Shown here piece after piece: positions 26,901 to 35,503 of a DNA stretch of 64,000 bases. The position numbers and the translations under genes are program-made. Within the stretch, counting starts at the first letter, position 1. Each line of letters begins with the position of its first letter. Source of the stretch: Synanceia verrucosa (taxonomy: Eukaryota; Chordata; Actinopteri; Perciformes; Synanceiidae); the NCBI GenBank assembly GCA_029721515.1, contig CM056552.1, positions 28,224,392-28,288,391 on the forward strand, given 5' to 3'. The notes beneath the pieces are model-generated. The model was not told where the DNA came from. It saw only the letters and a list, made by a program, of their open reading frames with translations, and searched no databases.

Positions 26901-27352
26901 TTCATGAACAGCTGAGTAATCATTTTTTAACAGTTCTCCTCACCAATAAAATTTGCTGTCTGACAAAACAAGTGTAATGACTTTGTGGTATTGGGTATTG
27001 ACCTAGCCTTATGTTTACTGATATGTGGCAGTAAGTTTGGAGGTTGCTTTGCAGAACAGATCAGATGTTATTGTCATGGCTTTTTTGTTGAATGTTGTGT
27101 CTGCAGTGGGATTCACCTGTGAATCCTGGTGGCTGATGATAATACAGACAAAATATATAGATTTATTTTGATGACAGAATATTACCTGCTTGTGCTATAT
27201 TGCCAACAAAAGATTTGTAGGTAGTAATACAAATTAGTGCTGGTATATTCAGCTCATAGGCTACCTACTTGAGATAGGAGGGTATTGTTGTTGGCTCTTC
27301 CAGCTGGATCGGGCTCACTGCAGGTCCAGCTGGTCCACTGGGGTCATGTTGA
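1118..27352 (-). CDS. plekha6: plekha6-like PH-domain protein gene (partial, 11 exons seen)
   Basis: Eleven minus-strand exons join as 27352-27269, 26624-26510, 26281-26165, 25072-25000, 19294-19194, 8945-8830, 8539-7958, 7380-6894, 4338-4285, 3059-2988 and 1198-1118. They give 1882 nt, which is one nt finishing an upstream codon plus 627 codons without a stop. Every junction is GT-AG and phase compatible. From the Met at 26608 there are 594 residues: PH domain about 64-166, a Pro/Gly/Ser-rich region 170-525 and the start of a coiled-coil region 526-594. The family (PLEKHA5/6/7, PEPP) binds phosphoinositides through the PH domain and acts at cell junctions and the cortex. PLEKHA6 is chosen over PLEKHA5 and PLEKHA7 because of the remembered order of motifs such as YPPGVRP.SICS, RRLS.QPRS.SVPRSPS and AQRKSSM.QLQQWVN. 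The C-terminal part lies beyond base 1. The paralogue call should be confirmed by a tree. Confidence 0.9.
1298..1440 (+). repeat. Dispersed repeat, partner at 36598-36755 inverted
   Basis: About 125 bases, including ATTTTGAACAGGAGTGAGGA and ACCCAAATTTGATCCAGAAC, recur in reverse complement at 36598-36755 with few changes. The distal copy carries about 30 extra bases in the middle. Confidence 0.7.
1561..1675 (-). mobile_element. 5'-truncated SINE copy
   Basis: The 3' end of the SINE family in minus orientation, starting with the (CCAT)n tail. It is flanked by a 13-bp duplication ATTTTAGTAACCA at 1548-1560 and 1676-1688, as expected for target-primed retroposition. Confidence 0.85.
1794..2260. 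mobile_element. MITE with GTCTCATGAAATATTCGTA ends
   Basis: Inverted ends of about 19 bp begin at 1794 and end at 2260. The interior is AT-rich with scattered stops, so the element is non-autonomous. Target duplication is not clear, so the superfamily is left open. Confidence 0.7.
2530..2857 (+). mobile_element. Full-length tRNA-like SINE with 12-bp TSD
   Basis: A 328-bp element. It has an A-box-like GTAGTGGTTAGCAC, a B-box GGGTTCGAATCCC, a body with CATGTTCTCCTCATGTCTGT, and an (ATGG)n tail. AGGGTCCAGACT is duplicated at 2518-2529 and 2858-2869. This is the best reference copy of the family in the window. Confidence 0.85.
2988..3059 (-). CDS. plekha6: plekha6-like 72-nt exon before the coiled coil
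   Basis: A 72-nt exon, phase 0 at both ends. The acceptor is TTCCACAG and the donor GTAAGA. It encodes VPPFHDVYSRELHPTLKLNE then IETS. This lines up with the human segment that starts VPPYPEVF and ends KLNEQDTD. No open-frame filter would find it. Confidence 0.88.
4285..4338 (-). CDS. plekha6: plekha6-like 54-nt phase-0 exon (possible cassette)
   Basis: A 54-nt exon encoding EDILDLQLQRNLDYLDQQ. The acceptor is GGCTCAG and the donor GTAAGA, phase 0 at both ends. It resembles a segment of PLEKHA7 of the form QLKKDLEYLD just before the coiled coil, which supports a genuine ancestral exon. I do not recall it in the main human PLEKHA6 protein, so it may be alternatively spliced. Confidence 0.8.
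5326..5489. mobile_element. Rearranged copy of fold-back MITE
   Basis: It starts with the same TAGTGATGGACAAATGAAGC end as the 7658 element. After about 75 bases the interior continues in the opposite orientation and then returns, giving a scrambled fold-back. The second terminal repeat is lost. Confidence 0.7.
6894..7380 (-). CDS. plekha6: plekha6-like exon: YPPGVRP and RRLSIQPRS motifs
   Basis: A 487-nt exon, residues about 363-525. It opens SPSRYYPVNRG, then carries YPPGVRPDSICSV, VEEKRHSLRDG, SMRRLSIQPRSRSVPRSPS and RRSLSSPK. The (R/K)xxS/RxS sites are basophilic-kinase type and in this family may bind 14-3-3; that role is inference. The donor is GTAAAA, at which the reading ends in phase 0, so the three following phase-0 exons could be skipped or kept without frame change. 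Confidence 0.93.
7658..7807. mobile_element. Fold-back MITE with long inverted ends
   Basis: Ends are a near-perfect inverted repeat: TAGTGATGGACAAATGAAGC and its complement, extending into GCTTCATGAAGCA. Total 150 bp, non-coding. It sits in the intron between two plekha6-like exons. The (T)AGTGATGGAC end suggests a hAT relative, but no 8-bp duplication is clear. Confidence 0.8.
7958..8539 (-). CDS. plekha6: plekha6-like large exon: low-complexity linker and QLQQWVN motif
   Basis: A 582-nt exon, the largest seen (about 193 residues, 170-362). The first half is poorly conserved and rich in Pro, Gly, Glu and His, with an acidic/Gly run and repeated GPGPGP. The end holds AQRKSSMAQLQQWVNQRRG, a motif conserved in PLEKHA6, then SQEDIN before the donor GTAGAT. 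The plus-strand open frames over this exon are shadows. Likely an intrinsically disordered linker. Confidence 0.93.
8830..8945 (-). CDS. plekha6: plekha6-like exon: PH domain C-terminal helix
   Basis: A 116-nt exon. The acceptor is CATGCAG and the donor GTCTGT. It encodes AQHAGTRTYYFSADS followed by HEDQEEWIRAMSEAAEV. The Trp in EEWIRAM is the conserved Trp of the PH-domain C-terminal helix. The exon ends with AG, which joins the next exon to make Arg. Confidence 0.95.
10755..10803. repeat. (TG)n microsatellite
   Basis: About 24 TG units with one CG interruption, in the large intron. It generates spurious CVCV/THTH open frames on both strands. Confidence 0.95.
12253..12612 (-). mobile_element. 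Full-length SINE copy, minus strand
   Basis: Same family as 2530-2857 but reversed, from the (CCAT)n tail to the A-box region ending near 12602. ACTGATCCAT is duplicated at 12253-12262 and 12603-12612. Coordinates include the duplications. Confidence 0.8.
13122..13163. repeat. 10-bp tandem repeat, four units
   Basis: Four head-to-tail copies of a TCAGCCTGGT unit in the large intron. No function seen. Confidence 0.9.
14957..15185. mobile_element. hAT-type MITE with 8-bp TSD
   Basis: Inverted ends CAGTGTT(C/T)CTCAACCCTGGTC span 14965-15177 and most of the 213 bp folds back. Flanks are CATTAATA and CATTAATG, a one-mismatch 8-bp duplication typical of hAT transposons. Coordinates include the duplications. 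Confidence 0.85.
16497..16544. repeat. (TCTA)n microsatellite
   Basis: About 12 tetranucleotide units with two substitutions, following AT-rich sequence. Confidence 0.9.
17883..17930. repeat. (GT)n followed by (AC)n
   Basis: About 19 GT units run straight into about 5 AC units, so the junction can fold as a hairpin. Confidence 0.9.
19194..19294 (-). CDS. plekha6: plekha6-like exon: PH domain middle
   Basis: A 101-nt exon. Its first two nt complete an Asp codon with the previous exon. It then reads EKEDTVLGSLPLLSF, RIGGVEPLDNITRKFAFK and ends in phase 0 before GTCAGT. It continues the PH domain from FYYKDEKE onward. The intron upstream is about 5.7 kb and the one downstream about 10.2 kb. 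Confidence 0.95.
19810..19873. repeat. GA-rich purine tract
   Basis: (GA)n at 19810-19829 and again around 19851-19870, within a 65-base purine-rich run. Confidence 0.85.
20039..20066. repeat. (AC)n microsatellite
   Basis: Fourteen uninterrupted AC units in the intron. Confidence 0.95.
20434..20759. repeat. 37-bp inverted repeat split by a SINE
   Basis: Without the SINE and one duplication copy, 37-base arms (left arm from 20434, right arm 20723-20759) are perfect complements around a 20-base loop at 20703-20722. The arms begin AATGAACAAATAATCAATAA. Confidence 0.85.
20468..20686 (+). mobile_element. SINE copy inserted in a hairpin arm
   Basis: A SINE of the 2530 family, 219 bp, 3'-shortened (no (ATGG)n tail). 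It has a good B box (GGGATCGATTCC). AAGTTACAATATT is duplicated at 20455-20467 and 20687-20699. Confidence 0.85.
20763..21650 (+). mobile_element. Ty3/gypsy pol remnant
   Basis: Broken retrotransposon pol. Around 20838-20960 it reads YYQVMLFGLTNAPADLQALV and, after a frame change, FVYLDDILLS: reverse-transcriptase motifs with the YLDD active site. Near 21300 is a trace of the RNase H end. Around 21593-21645 is SSDLHPQFSGQAEHMNQ, the integrase C-terminal motif. Many frameshifts and deletions; no LTRs found. Confidence 0.8.
21700..23400. other. Intronic sequence, nothing recognised
   Basis: Between the gypsy remnant and a LINE scrap. Short open frames only, none with splice or composition support. 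Confidence 0.5.
23425..23515 (+). mobile_element. LINE reverse-transcriptase scrap
   Basis: Reads LQRVIHALISSRLDYC, the conserved segment after the catalytic region in L2/CR1-type non-LTR retrotransposons. It stops at the hairpin at 23521. Confidence 0.6.
23521..23562. repeat. Perfect 19-bp hairpin
   Basis: TAAAGACTGAAGGGCTGAA, a four-base loop ATCA, then the exact complement. It directly follows a LINE scrap. Confidence 0.9.
23741..24125. mobile_element. hAT-type non-autonomous element
   Basis: Ends ATGGGCAAACTACGGCCC and GTTTGCCCACCCCTG are inverted relatives of the vertebrate hAT end (GGGTGGGCAAAC). Flanks CTCTAGAC and CTCTAGAA form an 8-bp duplication with one mismatch. A TATG-type microsatellite lies inside at about 24030-24077. 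Confidence 0.8.
24830..24935 (+). mobile_element. LINE 3' tail
   Basis: GGCAATAAAGGCTTCTGTTC followed by TGATTTGATTTG resembles the 3' end of fish L2/Rex-type LINEs, with AATAAA and a short tandem tail. It ends 65 bases from a PH-domain exon. Confidence 0.45.
25000..25072 (-). CDS. plekha6: plekha6-like exon: PH domain strands 2-3
   Basis: A 73-nt exon encoding ASSGVKQWNKRWFVL and then TDRCLFYYK, leaving one G. This is the lipid-binding loop and core of a PEPP-type PH domain, with KQWNKRWFVL as the diagnostic stretch. The acceptor is TTCAG and the donor GTTTGT. The reading frame is too short to be found by an ORF length filter. Confidence 0.95.
26165..26281 (-). CDS. plekha6: plekha6-like exon: basic linker and first PH strand
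   Basis: A 117-nt exon of 39 codons, phase 0 at both ends. It encodes a basic segment containing FGKRSNSMRRNP and ends TKQGWLYKQ, the first beta strand of the PH domain. FGKR.(N/H)SM.RNP is a hallmark of this family just before the PH domain. The donor GTCCAC is weak but the junction is fixed by the next exon. Confidence 0.9.
26510..26624 (-). CDS. plekha6: plekha6-like exon with the probable short-isoform start codon
   Basis: A 115-nt exon. The acceptor is TGCAG and the donor is GTGAAC. It reads HCDLD, then Met at 26608-26606 followed by NGKVNTAADK, and ends ...NMVSDLSPEAQPYTR in phase 0. The sequence after the Met resembles the N-terminus of mammalian PLEKHA6 in length and in the NMVS motif, so this Met is the likely start of the short form. 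The frame also stays open upstream of it into the 84-nt exon. Confidence 0.8.
27269..27352 (-). CDS. plekha6: plekha6-like upstream coding exon (N-terminal extension)
   Basis: An 84-nt exon, preceded by TTTCCAG and followed by GTAGGT. It starts with one nt of a codon, reads 27 codons including QLEEPTTIPSYL, and leaves AA, which joins the first A of the next exon as Lys. The frame is open through the upstream edge and continues without a stop into the exon that holds the presumed Met. Correct phase and good splice sites argue for a real coding exon of a long isoform. In PLEKHA5 and PLEKHA7 the region before the PH domain carries WW domains; I found no WW exon further upstream in this window. 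If only the internal Met is used, this would be 5' UTR. Confidence 0.65.
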
Positions 27353-29217
27353 CTGGAAACAGAGGAAAGAGATCAACATGAGATGTTAAAGATGAAATAC
27401 AAGAATGCTAAGCAAATGTCATCATGGCTCAAACAGGATGATTAATACAACTAGAATCTGAATATTTCTACATGCTGTGCTCCTTTAACAGTCTGGAATT
27501 GTACAAACTGAGTTAAGTATCTGTAGATCCAATGAGTTTAGTTTTATTCACATGTGATGATGTTTGTCCCCATGGTAGCTCATAGTAGTGAGACCATTTT
27601 TGAACTTGACCTCACTGTATAAAACAGCTAGAAGAATCACAGACACTCAGCGTTCAGAGACTTCATGAGAAGACCCACACTGTTGAGGTGCATCTCAAAT
27701 AAAACATGCATTTTCAGACTATTTGAATGTCACATCTGACTGTTTCTCCTTCCAGCTTATTGAGAGTCTGTTGAGTAATGGTCACATTATTGATCTGGGA
27801 ACCTCAAGCAGGAACCTGAGATACATTTGTTTATAGTAGCAATCAAAGTCCATCTGTTTGGTATTAAGATTACATTTCATTTTACTATTAATTTTCAAAA
27901 TTCCCAATCACTGAGAATATCACACACTCCTCTGCATCAGCTGATCACAACACAGTGGCAGAAAAAAATCTATTTTCTATGCATGGGGCCCTAAACCTCA
28001 TAACATTAGTAATTTTAGAGACCCCAACAAAACTATCATAATTCAAACCCTGCTTAACAGTTAAAATTAAAATCCTCAACTTCAGAGATGCTGCAGCTCT
28101 GGATCATCAGAGTGAAGCAGCTAAGCTGACGTATCCACAATGATTTTGTGATAAAAGCAATACATACATCAGTGATTTAGAAGAAGAGGAATTAATTTAT
28201 TAATCCCTCAATGAGGAAATTACAATTATAGTGTTTATAGTTTATACATCTATGAATGACACACACAACGAGTCCTCAAAATGCTGACCAATCAGAGCAG
28301 ACTTTTTTCAGTTGGGTTCATTTAGTTAAGAACAAGGGGGAAAAAAAAGATCAGCTGTGGTATTTTAGTCCTGGTCTACTTTAAACACAACATGCACAGA
28401 CTGACAGGAACCATGTTGATGGTCCTCCTGCAGCATCAGGACCTGGTGACCTGGTGTAATTGATATAGAACTGATCAGATGTATTATTAATATTATTAAA
28501 CTGCTGATTGGCAGATGAATAACGGTAGAGACTGGGCTGTATAAAAGCTCCTATGCAAACACTTAGTGCTAACATCACAGGGACACAAACTGTCACACAC
28601 TTTTTAATGGAGTCAGTGAACTGATAAAGTACACAGAGAAAACTCAAAGTTCGGTACGTGTCACTTCACTTTGACTGGACACACATAGAAATATATCTGT
28701 CAGTGTGGTACGGTTGGTCTACAGAGTATTGGTTTGACCTGTAGTGACCACACTCCTCTTTCTCTGATTAAACACTTTTAAAAAGCACCCATTCAGTTGA
28801 ACAGGGGAAACATGTATGTCATCTGACATCTCATCTTGTTACCATGGAAATGATCAAGGTTTTTTTTTCTGTAATAATTAAGATGCAGTTGTTTAAGTTG
28901 CAGTGTTAAGCACCTATTTCATTTAACATTTAAAAAAGCACTCAGGGGCCAAATGTGCTGTGCCCTGATATCTAGAACTTTTCAAAACATATAAAGCTAT
29001 ATGTGCCAAATGTGGGTTTTATTGTTCACAAAATGCACAAACATGATGCTTTACTGCCCCACTATAGAGCTCTTTGAAGGAAGAGTGTGCATCTCTCACT
29101 TGACATCTTTTCAGTTTCTGCATGATATAAATCTATGTGGACTCCTCACACCGTCTTAATGTTGCAGCGATCAATATATGCGATATTAACAGTCAGTCAA
29201 ATAACCATCATATAATG

Positions 29218-29262
29218 CTCATGGGTTCACTCATGATTTGGTACCATGAGTGAACCCATGAG
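29218..29262. repeat. Perfect 18-bp hairpin
   Basis: CTCATGGGTTCACTCATG, a nine-base loop, then the exact complement. No flanking duplication seen. Confidence 0.9.
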
Positions 29263-29317
29263 TGAATCTGTTTCTGTTGTAATGAGTGTTTTTTTTTGTT
29301 TTTTTTTTTAATTAAAT

Positions 29318-29378
29318 TGGGATAGACTCCAGCCCCCCCCGTGACCCTATGAGGATAAGCGGTAGATAATGGATGGAT
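29318..29378 (+). mobile_element. SINE 3' end fragment
   Basis: GGGATAGACTCCAGCCCCCC through GAGGATAAGCGGTAG to an (ATGG)n tail. This is only the last 60 bases of the 2530 family. Confidence 0.75.
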
Positions 29379-31567
29379 GACTTACATCCTACGGGCTCTA
29401 TAGGGTTTGTATGCACACTGAGTGAGTTAAACTTCATAAAGAACCCTCTAATGCTGCAATGCATTGCAAAAAACTGACTTCTGACTTATGGAATTCAAAC
29501 ATTTCCAATAAATCCAGAGTGTTATCCAAGTCCAAAAGTGTCTGACAACCAGTCATGGCAATAAAGTTACTGGTTTGAATGCAGTCATCCCAGTGGCAGT
29601 GACACATGATCATGACCGAATCAGAACTTATAATCATATTCAGTTAAATTGCATTTGTGTCTATGTTTTGTATGCAATATAATGAATACACTTCACACAA
29701 AGTGAAGGACTAAATCATCTTGTGGGAGTGAGACAGTCTGAGGTGGTGCTGGCCTGCTCAGTGATAACCTACAAACCTACATAGAAGCAGCTCGTGGATA
29801 AACAGGATCCTCATAGTGTATATGCTGGAGGACAAACAGCTGCACACCTCTGGACTGGCAGGAATAGTCTCCCACATCTCAGTCAGGGCTACAGTAGAGC
29901 TCACTACAACTCTACTAGATGTGTCATAAACAGGGCAGATCCAGTCCCTGCTGGATATCAGCATCACCTTTTTAGGCTGTGCTATGAAGCACGTATCCTC
30001 TGACTATAAAAGTGTTTAGAGCGTGGCTAATACTCTAAAAGCCTATGACATTGAACAGCCAATAGCAGAAATCCAGTGAGAAATGATGTTATACAGTGAT
30101 AGATCACAATTAAACCTGACTGACACATAATTAGGTTAGTCTGTGAAGGACTCACACTATTATTAGAATTATTATGGCCAGAACACCAACAACATATTGA
30201 CACTGATTAATACCCCCTACACCCAACAGTCATGGACTCTTCTGGAAGGTACCATTGCACGAAGAAGAGTTCCTTTATTGTGGCTCGACACACTGATGAA
30301 TCTTTGAATATATTTTACATGTGGCATAATTTAAATAATATCTAACACAATTAGCACACTTAAAGTCAGTAAGTATTCACTCCTCCTGTGAATTAATGTG
30401 ACTCCCAGCACAAATTAACACTTAGCTGTTATCCAAGATAGAAAGAAATGATTTTAGAAAAGTAATTTAAATGGAATGGGGACTGGGGAACAAGCAGTGT
30501 AGGTCGATTTGAGGCATATGTTAAATAAAGCAACTTGTTTGTTCTTAGATGACAAAGGACACGTGAAAACAGCGGTCTTGTTTGCTCAGTTGGTAGACCA
30601 GCACTGTCAAGTTCTTTGTCAGTTTCCTGGTTACTGTAGCTTCTTCATACTGTAGCAAACATTTGAGCCATTATCATGCTGTCTCCGCAGGATGTCTAAT
30701 GTTGGAAATGGATAATAAATTCACCATAACATATGATATATTACTGTGTACTGTTTATTTATTAGGATTGTTGTATTCCATTGCTGCTAATATATCCCTG
30801 TTATACTATTCCCTGTTCCCTTAATAGACAGCTCAACACCAATAGTTTAAATGACTGTTTGACTGTGTTCATATTATTATTATGTTATGTTGTTTTTATT
30901 GTTGTAATAGTTATACTCTTATTACAAATAACATAGTATTTTTGCAGTACCAGTATTTCTTTTTGGTCTATTTGTTGATGGTTGGGTTGGTAGGGATGCA
31001 TAACTCATATCTAATCATACTCAGTCATACAGTTATGAGCAAAATCATTATTAAAATCATGATAATTATCATTAGTATTAGTATAATTAGCCAATGAAAA
31101 TGGTTATTATTGGTTGGTTATTATTAATTATTGCCATTATTATTACAGCTGTCACATTTACTGTTGCTGCTCTTTATTAATGGTTCTTAGTTTTTTATTT
31201 CTACTTTATTTTGTTCTTTTATTCATCTATTCTTTTTTATTTCAGTTTTTAGCATTTTTTTTTTTACTTTTATCATTACTGTAATGTATCTCTATTTTAC
31301 ACTCTCTCTTTATGCACGCTACGCTCCTTATTATTGTTATCATATTTATTATTGTGCCCACTAATTCCTCTTATATAAGTTCAGAATCTCCATGTACAGT
31401 ATCCATTAGTACCCTGAAGCTTTATATTCACTGGTGACCTCTCTGAGGAACCCCACCTACCCTATTTTATGTGCTTTGTTTTAGTTATTTATTCATTTAA
31501 TCCCTCTCTTTCATTCAAATATTCAATTTTTTTTATTTTATTTTTATAATTATTATTTTTTAATACC

Positions 31568-31571
<4 letters not shown>

Positions 31572-31605
<34 letters not shown>
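31572..31605. repeat. (AC)n microsatellite
   Basis: Seventeen uninterrupted units in an AT-rich block. Confidence 0.95.
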
Positions 31606-31607
<2 letters not shown>

Positions 31608-32410
31608 ATTGCCCCACATCTTAAGCTCTTCTGTTCCTTGTTGACATCACTTTCAACTCATTTTAATTTCTAATCATTTTGAATTTCTGTTTGCATATGA
31701 TGCTTTTTTTGCCTCTTTCTAAGTCACTGTATGTATAGCACTCTGTCTTTACCCCTTCTTGTCAAATCACACCATGTGTCATGTATTGTGTACAAATTAC
31801 TTCTTCCAGAGCTTTCTATTGACGAAAACATATGCCCTGCTTTTAGTTTATTACAGAATTTCTTCACATCAGTCAAAACCTGAGGAAAGCTGAGACATGC
31901 CGCTGAAAGTTCTCAACAAGGCTTAAAAATTTAGACCATGAGCTCCTTTTTGAAGTGAATAAACACTGATGCTGATTTGTGATTCATTCACAGTTGGTCA
32001 GACAGAGCTGAAATAGAAGTGAGTATTAGAAACAGTAACTATTGCACTGCAGCAATCTATGAGCTGCTAAAACAAACCAACACCTTTGAGTTCCTCCTCC
32101 TGATTTAGCACTGCACCACTGTAAAGCAGCCCAGACAGACACACCAGCACTGTGTCACATGGTCCGACACTAACCAACACACTGCATGCCATACATCACT
32201 GTACACAAAGCACTCAGTTCAACCCCGCAGACACAGCAGGGCTCATGATTTCCCTGTGATTCCTGCTGGCACTGCATTGCAGTAATCTCTGACCTCCAAG
32301 CTCCTGGCTGTCCACTCCTCCATCAACCTCTCCTCCTCCTCTCCTCTTCCTCCCGGTCTTGTCCTAACTCCAGCTCTGTGTGTCACTTCCTCCTTCCTCC
32401 CTCCACCTAC

Positions 32411-32480
32411 CTGACTCTCCTGTCCACACGGAACTTCAGCATCCTCCCCTGAATCAGTCATGTACCAAGAGTGCAGGAAG
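32411..32480 (-). other. Candidate upstream exon with ATG
   Basis: On the minus strand an ATG at 32461 opens MTDSGEDAEVPCGQESQ and meets a strong donor CAG|GTAGGT at 32411. Upstream (to about 32720) is a CT/GA-rich stretch like a 5' UTR or promoter. Spliced directly to the 27352 exon the frame would stop at once (TGA), so if it belongs to the plekha6-like gene it would be 5' UTR with a short uORF. The exon start shown is arbitrary. No homology recognised. Confidence 0.25.
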
Positions 32481-33418
32481 CAGCGCGAATGGACAAGAGA
32501 TGGAGAGATGAACAGAGAGGTGGAGAGCAGTTGGACAGATGGATGAGAGAGGAGAGATACACACCGCTGTCCTCTTCTCTCTCCTTCAGACTGCATGCCT
32601 CTCCCTATCCCTCCCTCTCTCTATGCTTGTTTCCCCACCTGTCTCTCCTCTCCCTCTCTTCATCCCCCTCCTCTCCCTCTTTCCCATACACACTCTTTGC
32701 TTTCTGGCTGAGAATTGCAACACTCAGCTTATTCAGTCTGGTTGATATTCGCCCTCTCTCTATCATGGTCTATCTCTCTTTCTCATCTGTCATTCCTCAC
32801 ACAAAGGACAGTGCTTAAACAAAAACCCCACAGAGTCACTGCTTATTTTTCCTATTTATGTATGTATGTGGAAAGGAAACAGAAAATCACATGTTGTGCA
32901 TGATCTCTATAAACAGTTTTGGATGAGCTCTGGACTCTCTGCAGGACTGTCCCTTCCCTGTCCCTCCCCCCTCCCCAGAGAGTAGTGTAACTGTCCAATG
33001 AGCTCTCAGTATATCAATGATGAGTCAAGTAACACAAGGTAATGCCAGAGACAGACAAACAGAGTGGAAGCTAAACACAAATACAGTCTAGAGGAGAGAA
33101 AGAAAGGTTTGATGCACCACCATCTTTTCAACCCTGTGAGACCAGCTTCTATTTAGAAACTACGACAGCGATGGAGTGAAAGTCACCCAAACATTGCCTA
33201 GCTGGAGCGAGGAGTGAATGTTCCACATTATATAGCTACACTGGAAGTATAGAAACCATGACCCAAAAACATCAATGCAAACTGTCTCTATTTATGTTTG
33301 TATGCAATAAATAGGCACTCCTTTGGCAAGGACTGAATCATCTGGAGGAGTAAAGGATGTTAGCCTGGACATTTATCTGCTCCATCATGAAGGTCATTGG
33401 TCATTTAATATGTGAGCA

Positions 33419-33446
33419 TAATAATAATAATAATAATAATAATAAT
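33419..33446. repeat. (ATA)n microsatellite
   Basis: Nine trinucleotide units. A similar (AAT)n lies at 45-71. Confidence 0.9.
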
Positions 33447-33724
33447 TTAATATGTCACCATAATATGAATAATAATTTAATATGTGTCCATATTGGCAGT
33501 GGATGGCTGTTTTCCAGCCTATATGAATAGGCTGACTATATGAATATATATGAACATATGATGCCTCTAGGGCTCAGGGTCACATGCATTTGTAGAGGTC
33601 AGCATTAAACACTGCTGGTGTAGGAGCCCAGCTCACACTCTCTGCTCTTTATGGCTCCTCATAAATGAATGGTGTACAATGTACACTGTTGTCACTACAT
33701 AAAGATACATACATACATAACAAC

Positions 33725-33890
33725 TGTAACTAGAAAAACTCAGAGAGCATAGACCTCCGCCACAACTTTTTTATTTAAAGTTACCCACATCCCGTTGGTC
33801 AAAATCCATCCACAACTTTTTGAGTTATTTGGCAAACCATCAAACCAACAAATAAACAAACCTTGATGAACAGTGGTCTCCTAGTGAACT
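33725..33890. repeat. Fish interspersed repeat fragment
   Basis: The stretch with AAAATCCATCCACAACTTTT and AACAAATAAACAAACC resembles the 3' region of a common teleost repeat (AACAAAC run next to a CCTCCGCC motif). Class uncertain. Confidence 0.4.
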
Positions 33891-34499
33891 ACTGTTCAGG
33901 CAATAGGCACAGTAGAGGTAGTGAGGAAATGAATATTAAAATTAAAAACACAATATTATGGTCCTTAATATGTCTGCCTGGGATTGGAGGCTTATTAACT
34001 GACACCAGTGACTAAACTACAAACCATAGCCACCTTTTGAAGTGTCACCATCCTTTCACTCCTCAAGGGGAAATCTTTTTCTCTGATGTTTCCAACTTTA
34101 CTTCCTTTGTGTCATCCCTTGCTCTCCGTCATCTTCCTTGTAGATTATCTGATATGCTTATGGGAAATGCAGATGTTGATGATCAAACGTTTACTGACAT
34201 TGTGTCATTCTTCCATAAACACTGATTTAATCAATCATTCCCTGTTCAATATAAAAATCACAAAACAAAGTACTATTGTTTATTCCACAGGTTTGTGTTG
34301 TCTTCTTACAGGAGGATTTCAAGTTAAGTTCTGTGTAGTGCAGATCGATAGTTGAGTCTCAACTGAACAAACTCATGTTGTTACCTCAACAAGCAGAAGA
34401 AACTGTTTCTTTTAAAGCAGCGAAAACTTATAAGCCTACATACCATTTTAACAGAAAGCTTATGATATGAAGGAAGTTTTGGATTTCAGGAAGCAGCAG

Positions 34500-34857
34500 C
34501 AAAGCAACAACACTCCCTCACAGTTAACAGGACCACAGCAGAGCAGGTACACCACTTCAAATAACCTGGAGTCAACATCACATAGGACCTGACCGTTTTG
34601 GTCCACTCAGACGTCCAGATCAAAGCAACATTACCACCTGACATGGCAGCAACACCTCGTAAGGTCCTGCAGAGGTCAGTATGGTCAGCCGAGCGTACAA
34701 CAGGGGTGCCTACGTGACGTCTTTTATTTATTATTTCTCACTTTAATCATCTTTGTTGTCATACCTTTCATATCTGCACTATGTTTATATGGCCCGCAGC
34801 AACACACCAAGTCAAATTCCTTGTCTGTGCAAACTGACTTTGCAAAACTTCCTCTGA
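34500..34857 (+). mobile_element. LINE 3' fragment
   Basis: The start resembles the fish LINE segment HHF..LGVNIT.DLT, and the end holds CAAATTCCTTGTCTGTGCAA, typical of Rex/L2-like 3' UTRs. It abuts the TTAA MITE at 34858. Confidence 0.5.
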
Positions 34858-35503
34858 TTAAAGGAACATTATGTAGGATTGTGGCCAAAACTGGTACTGC
34901 AATCACTTTCAAATGACTGTCGAGCGGTGTCTCCCCTCTCCCTCTCCCCTGACTAGAGGTTGCCAGTTAGGCTGCAAGATCCAACAGGAACAGAAAGTGT
35001 TACTGTGAATGAAAAGCAGCCACCTTGGGCATCACCATGGACACTTAGAAGGAGTGAAATGTGCCAGAGCAGAGCTGTGGCGGGACGGGGTAAAGAGAGC
35101 TGAGCTCCGGGGCAGTGGACAGCTGATCGGAAGTGCTGCTGCCCGTCCACTTTCAGCCATCTCCATCTTTCAAAGGCATCTCCTATACAAATCCTTGCTT
35201 CATTTCGGACTTTGTCATGACGTATTTCAGATTCATAACAAGGTCTTTTAGGTTTTGTAACGTTAATACATTATTTATACGACACGTTCCGACACGGGTG
35301 GAGCATCAGACCAAAACACAACATGACAACATCAACATCAGCTGAGGGCTGCAACTTAGCTTTTTAAATGTGAATATCCTGGCTGGACTACTGTTGTCAG
35401 TGAAATAAGTATTTGAAATGAACATGATTTCTTAATGTCTGGTGCGATATCAGGGCCATTTTATGATTCATTTAAATACATTTCTTACATATTGTACCTT
35501 TAA
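34858..35503. mobile_element. TTAA-flanked MITE, second family
   Basis: TTAA at 34858-34861 and 35500-35503. Inverted ends AGG(A/T)ACA(T/A)TATGTA(G/A)GA. The interior of 638 bp is non-coding. Piggyback- or Kolobok-type by the target site. Confidence 0.75.

Larger units (their letters stand above)
27400..32400. other. Non-coding, 5' intron or intergenic
   Basis: AT-rich sequence with no exon recognised on either strand. I looked for WW-domain exons expected for a long PLEKHA isoform and found none. Known contents are the hairpin at 29218, a SINE tail at 29320 and a (CA)n at 31572. Confidence 0.5.

Noticed and set aside
32471..32818. Plus-strand Ser/Leu-rich frame of 115 codons
   Set aside because: It is a CT-rich tract read in frame; the minus strand is the more plausible transcribed side.
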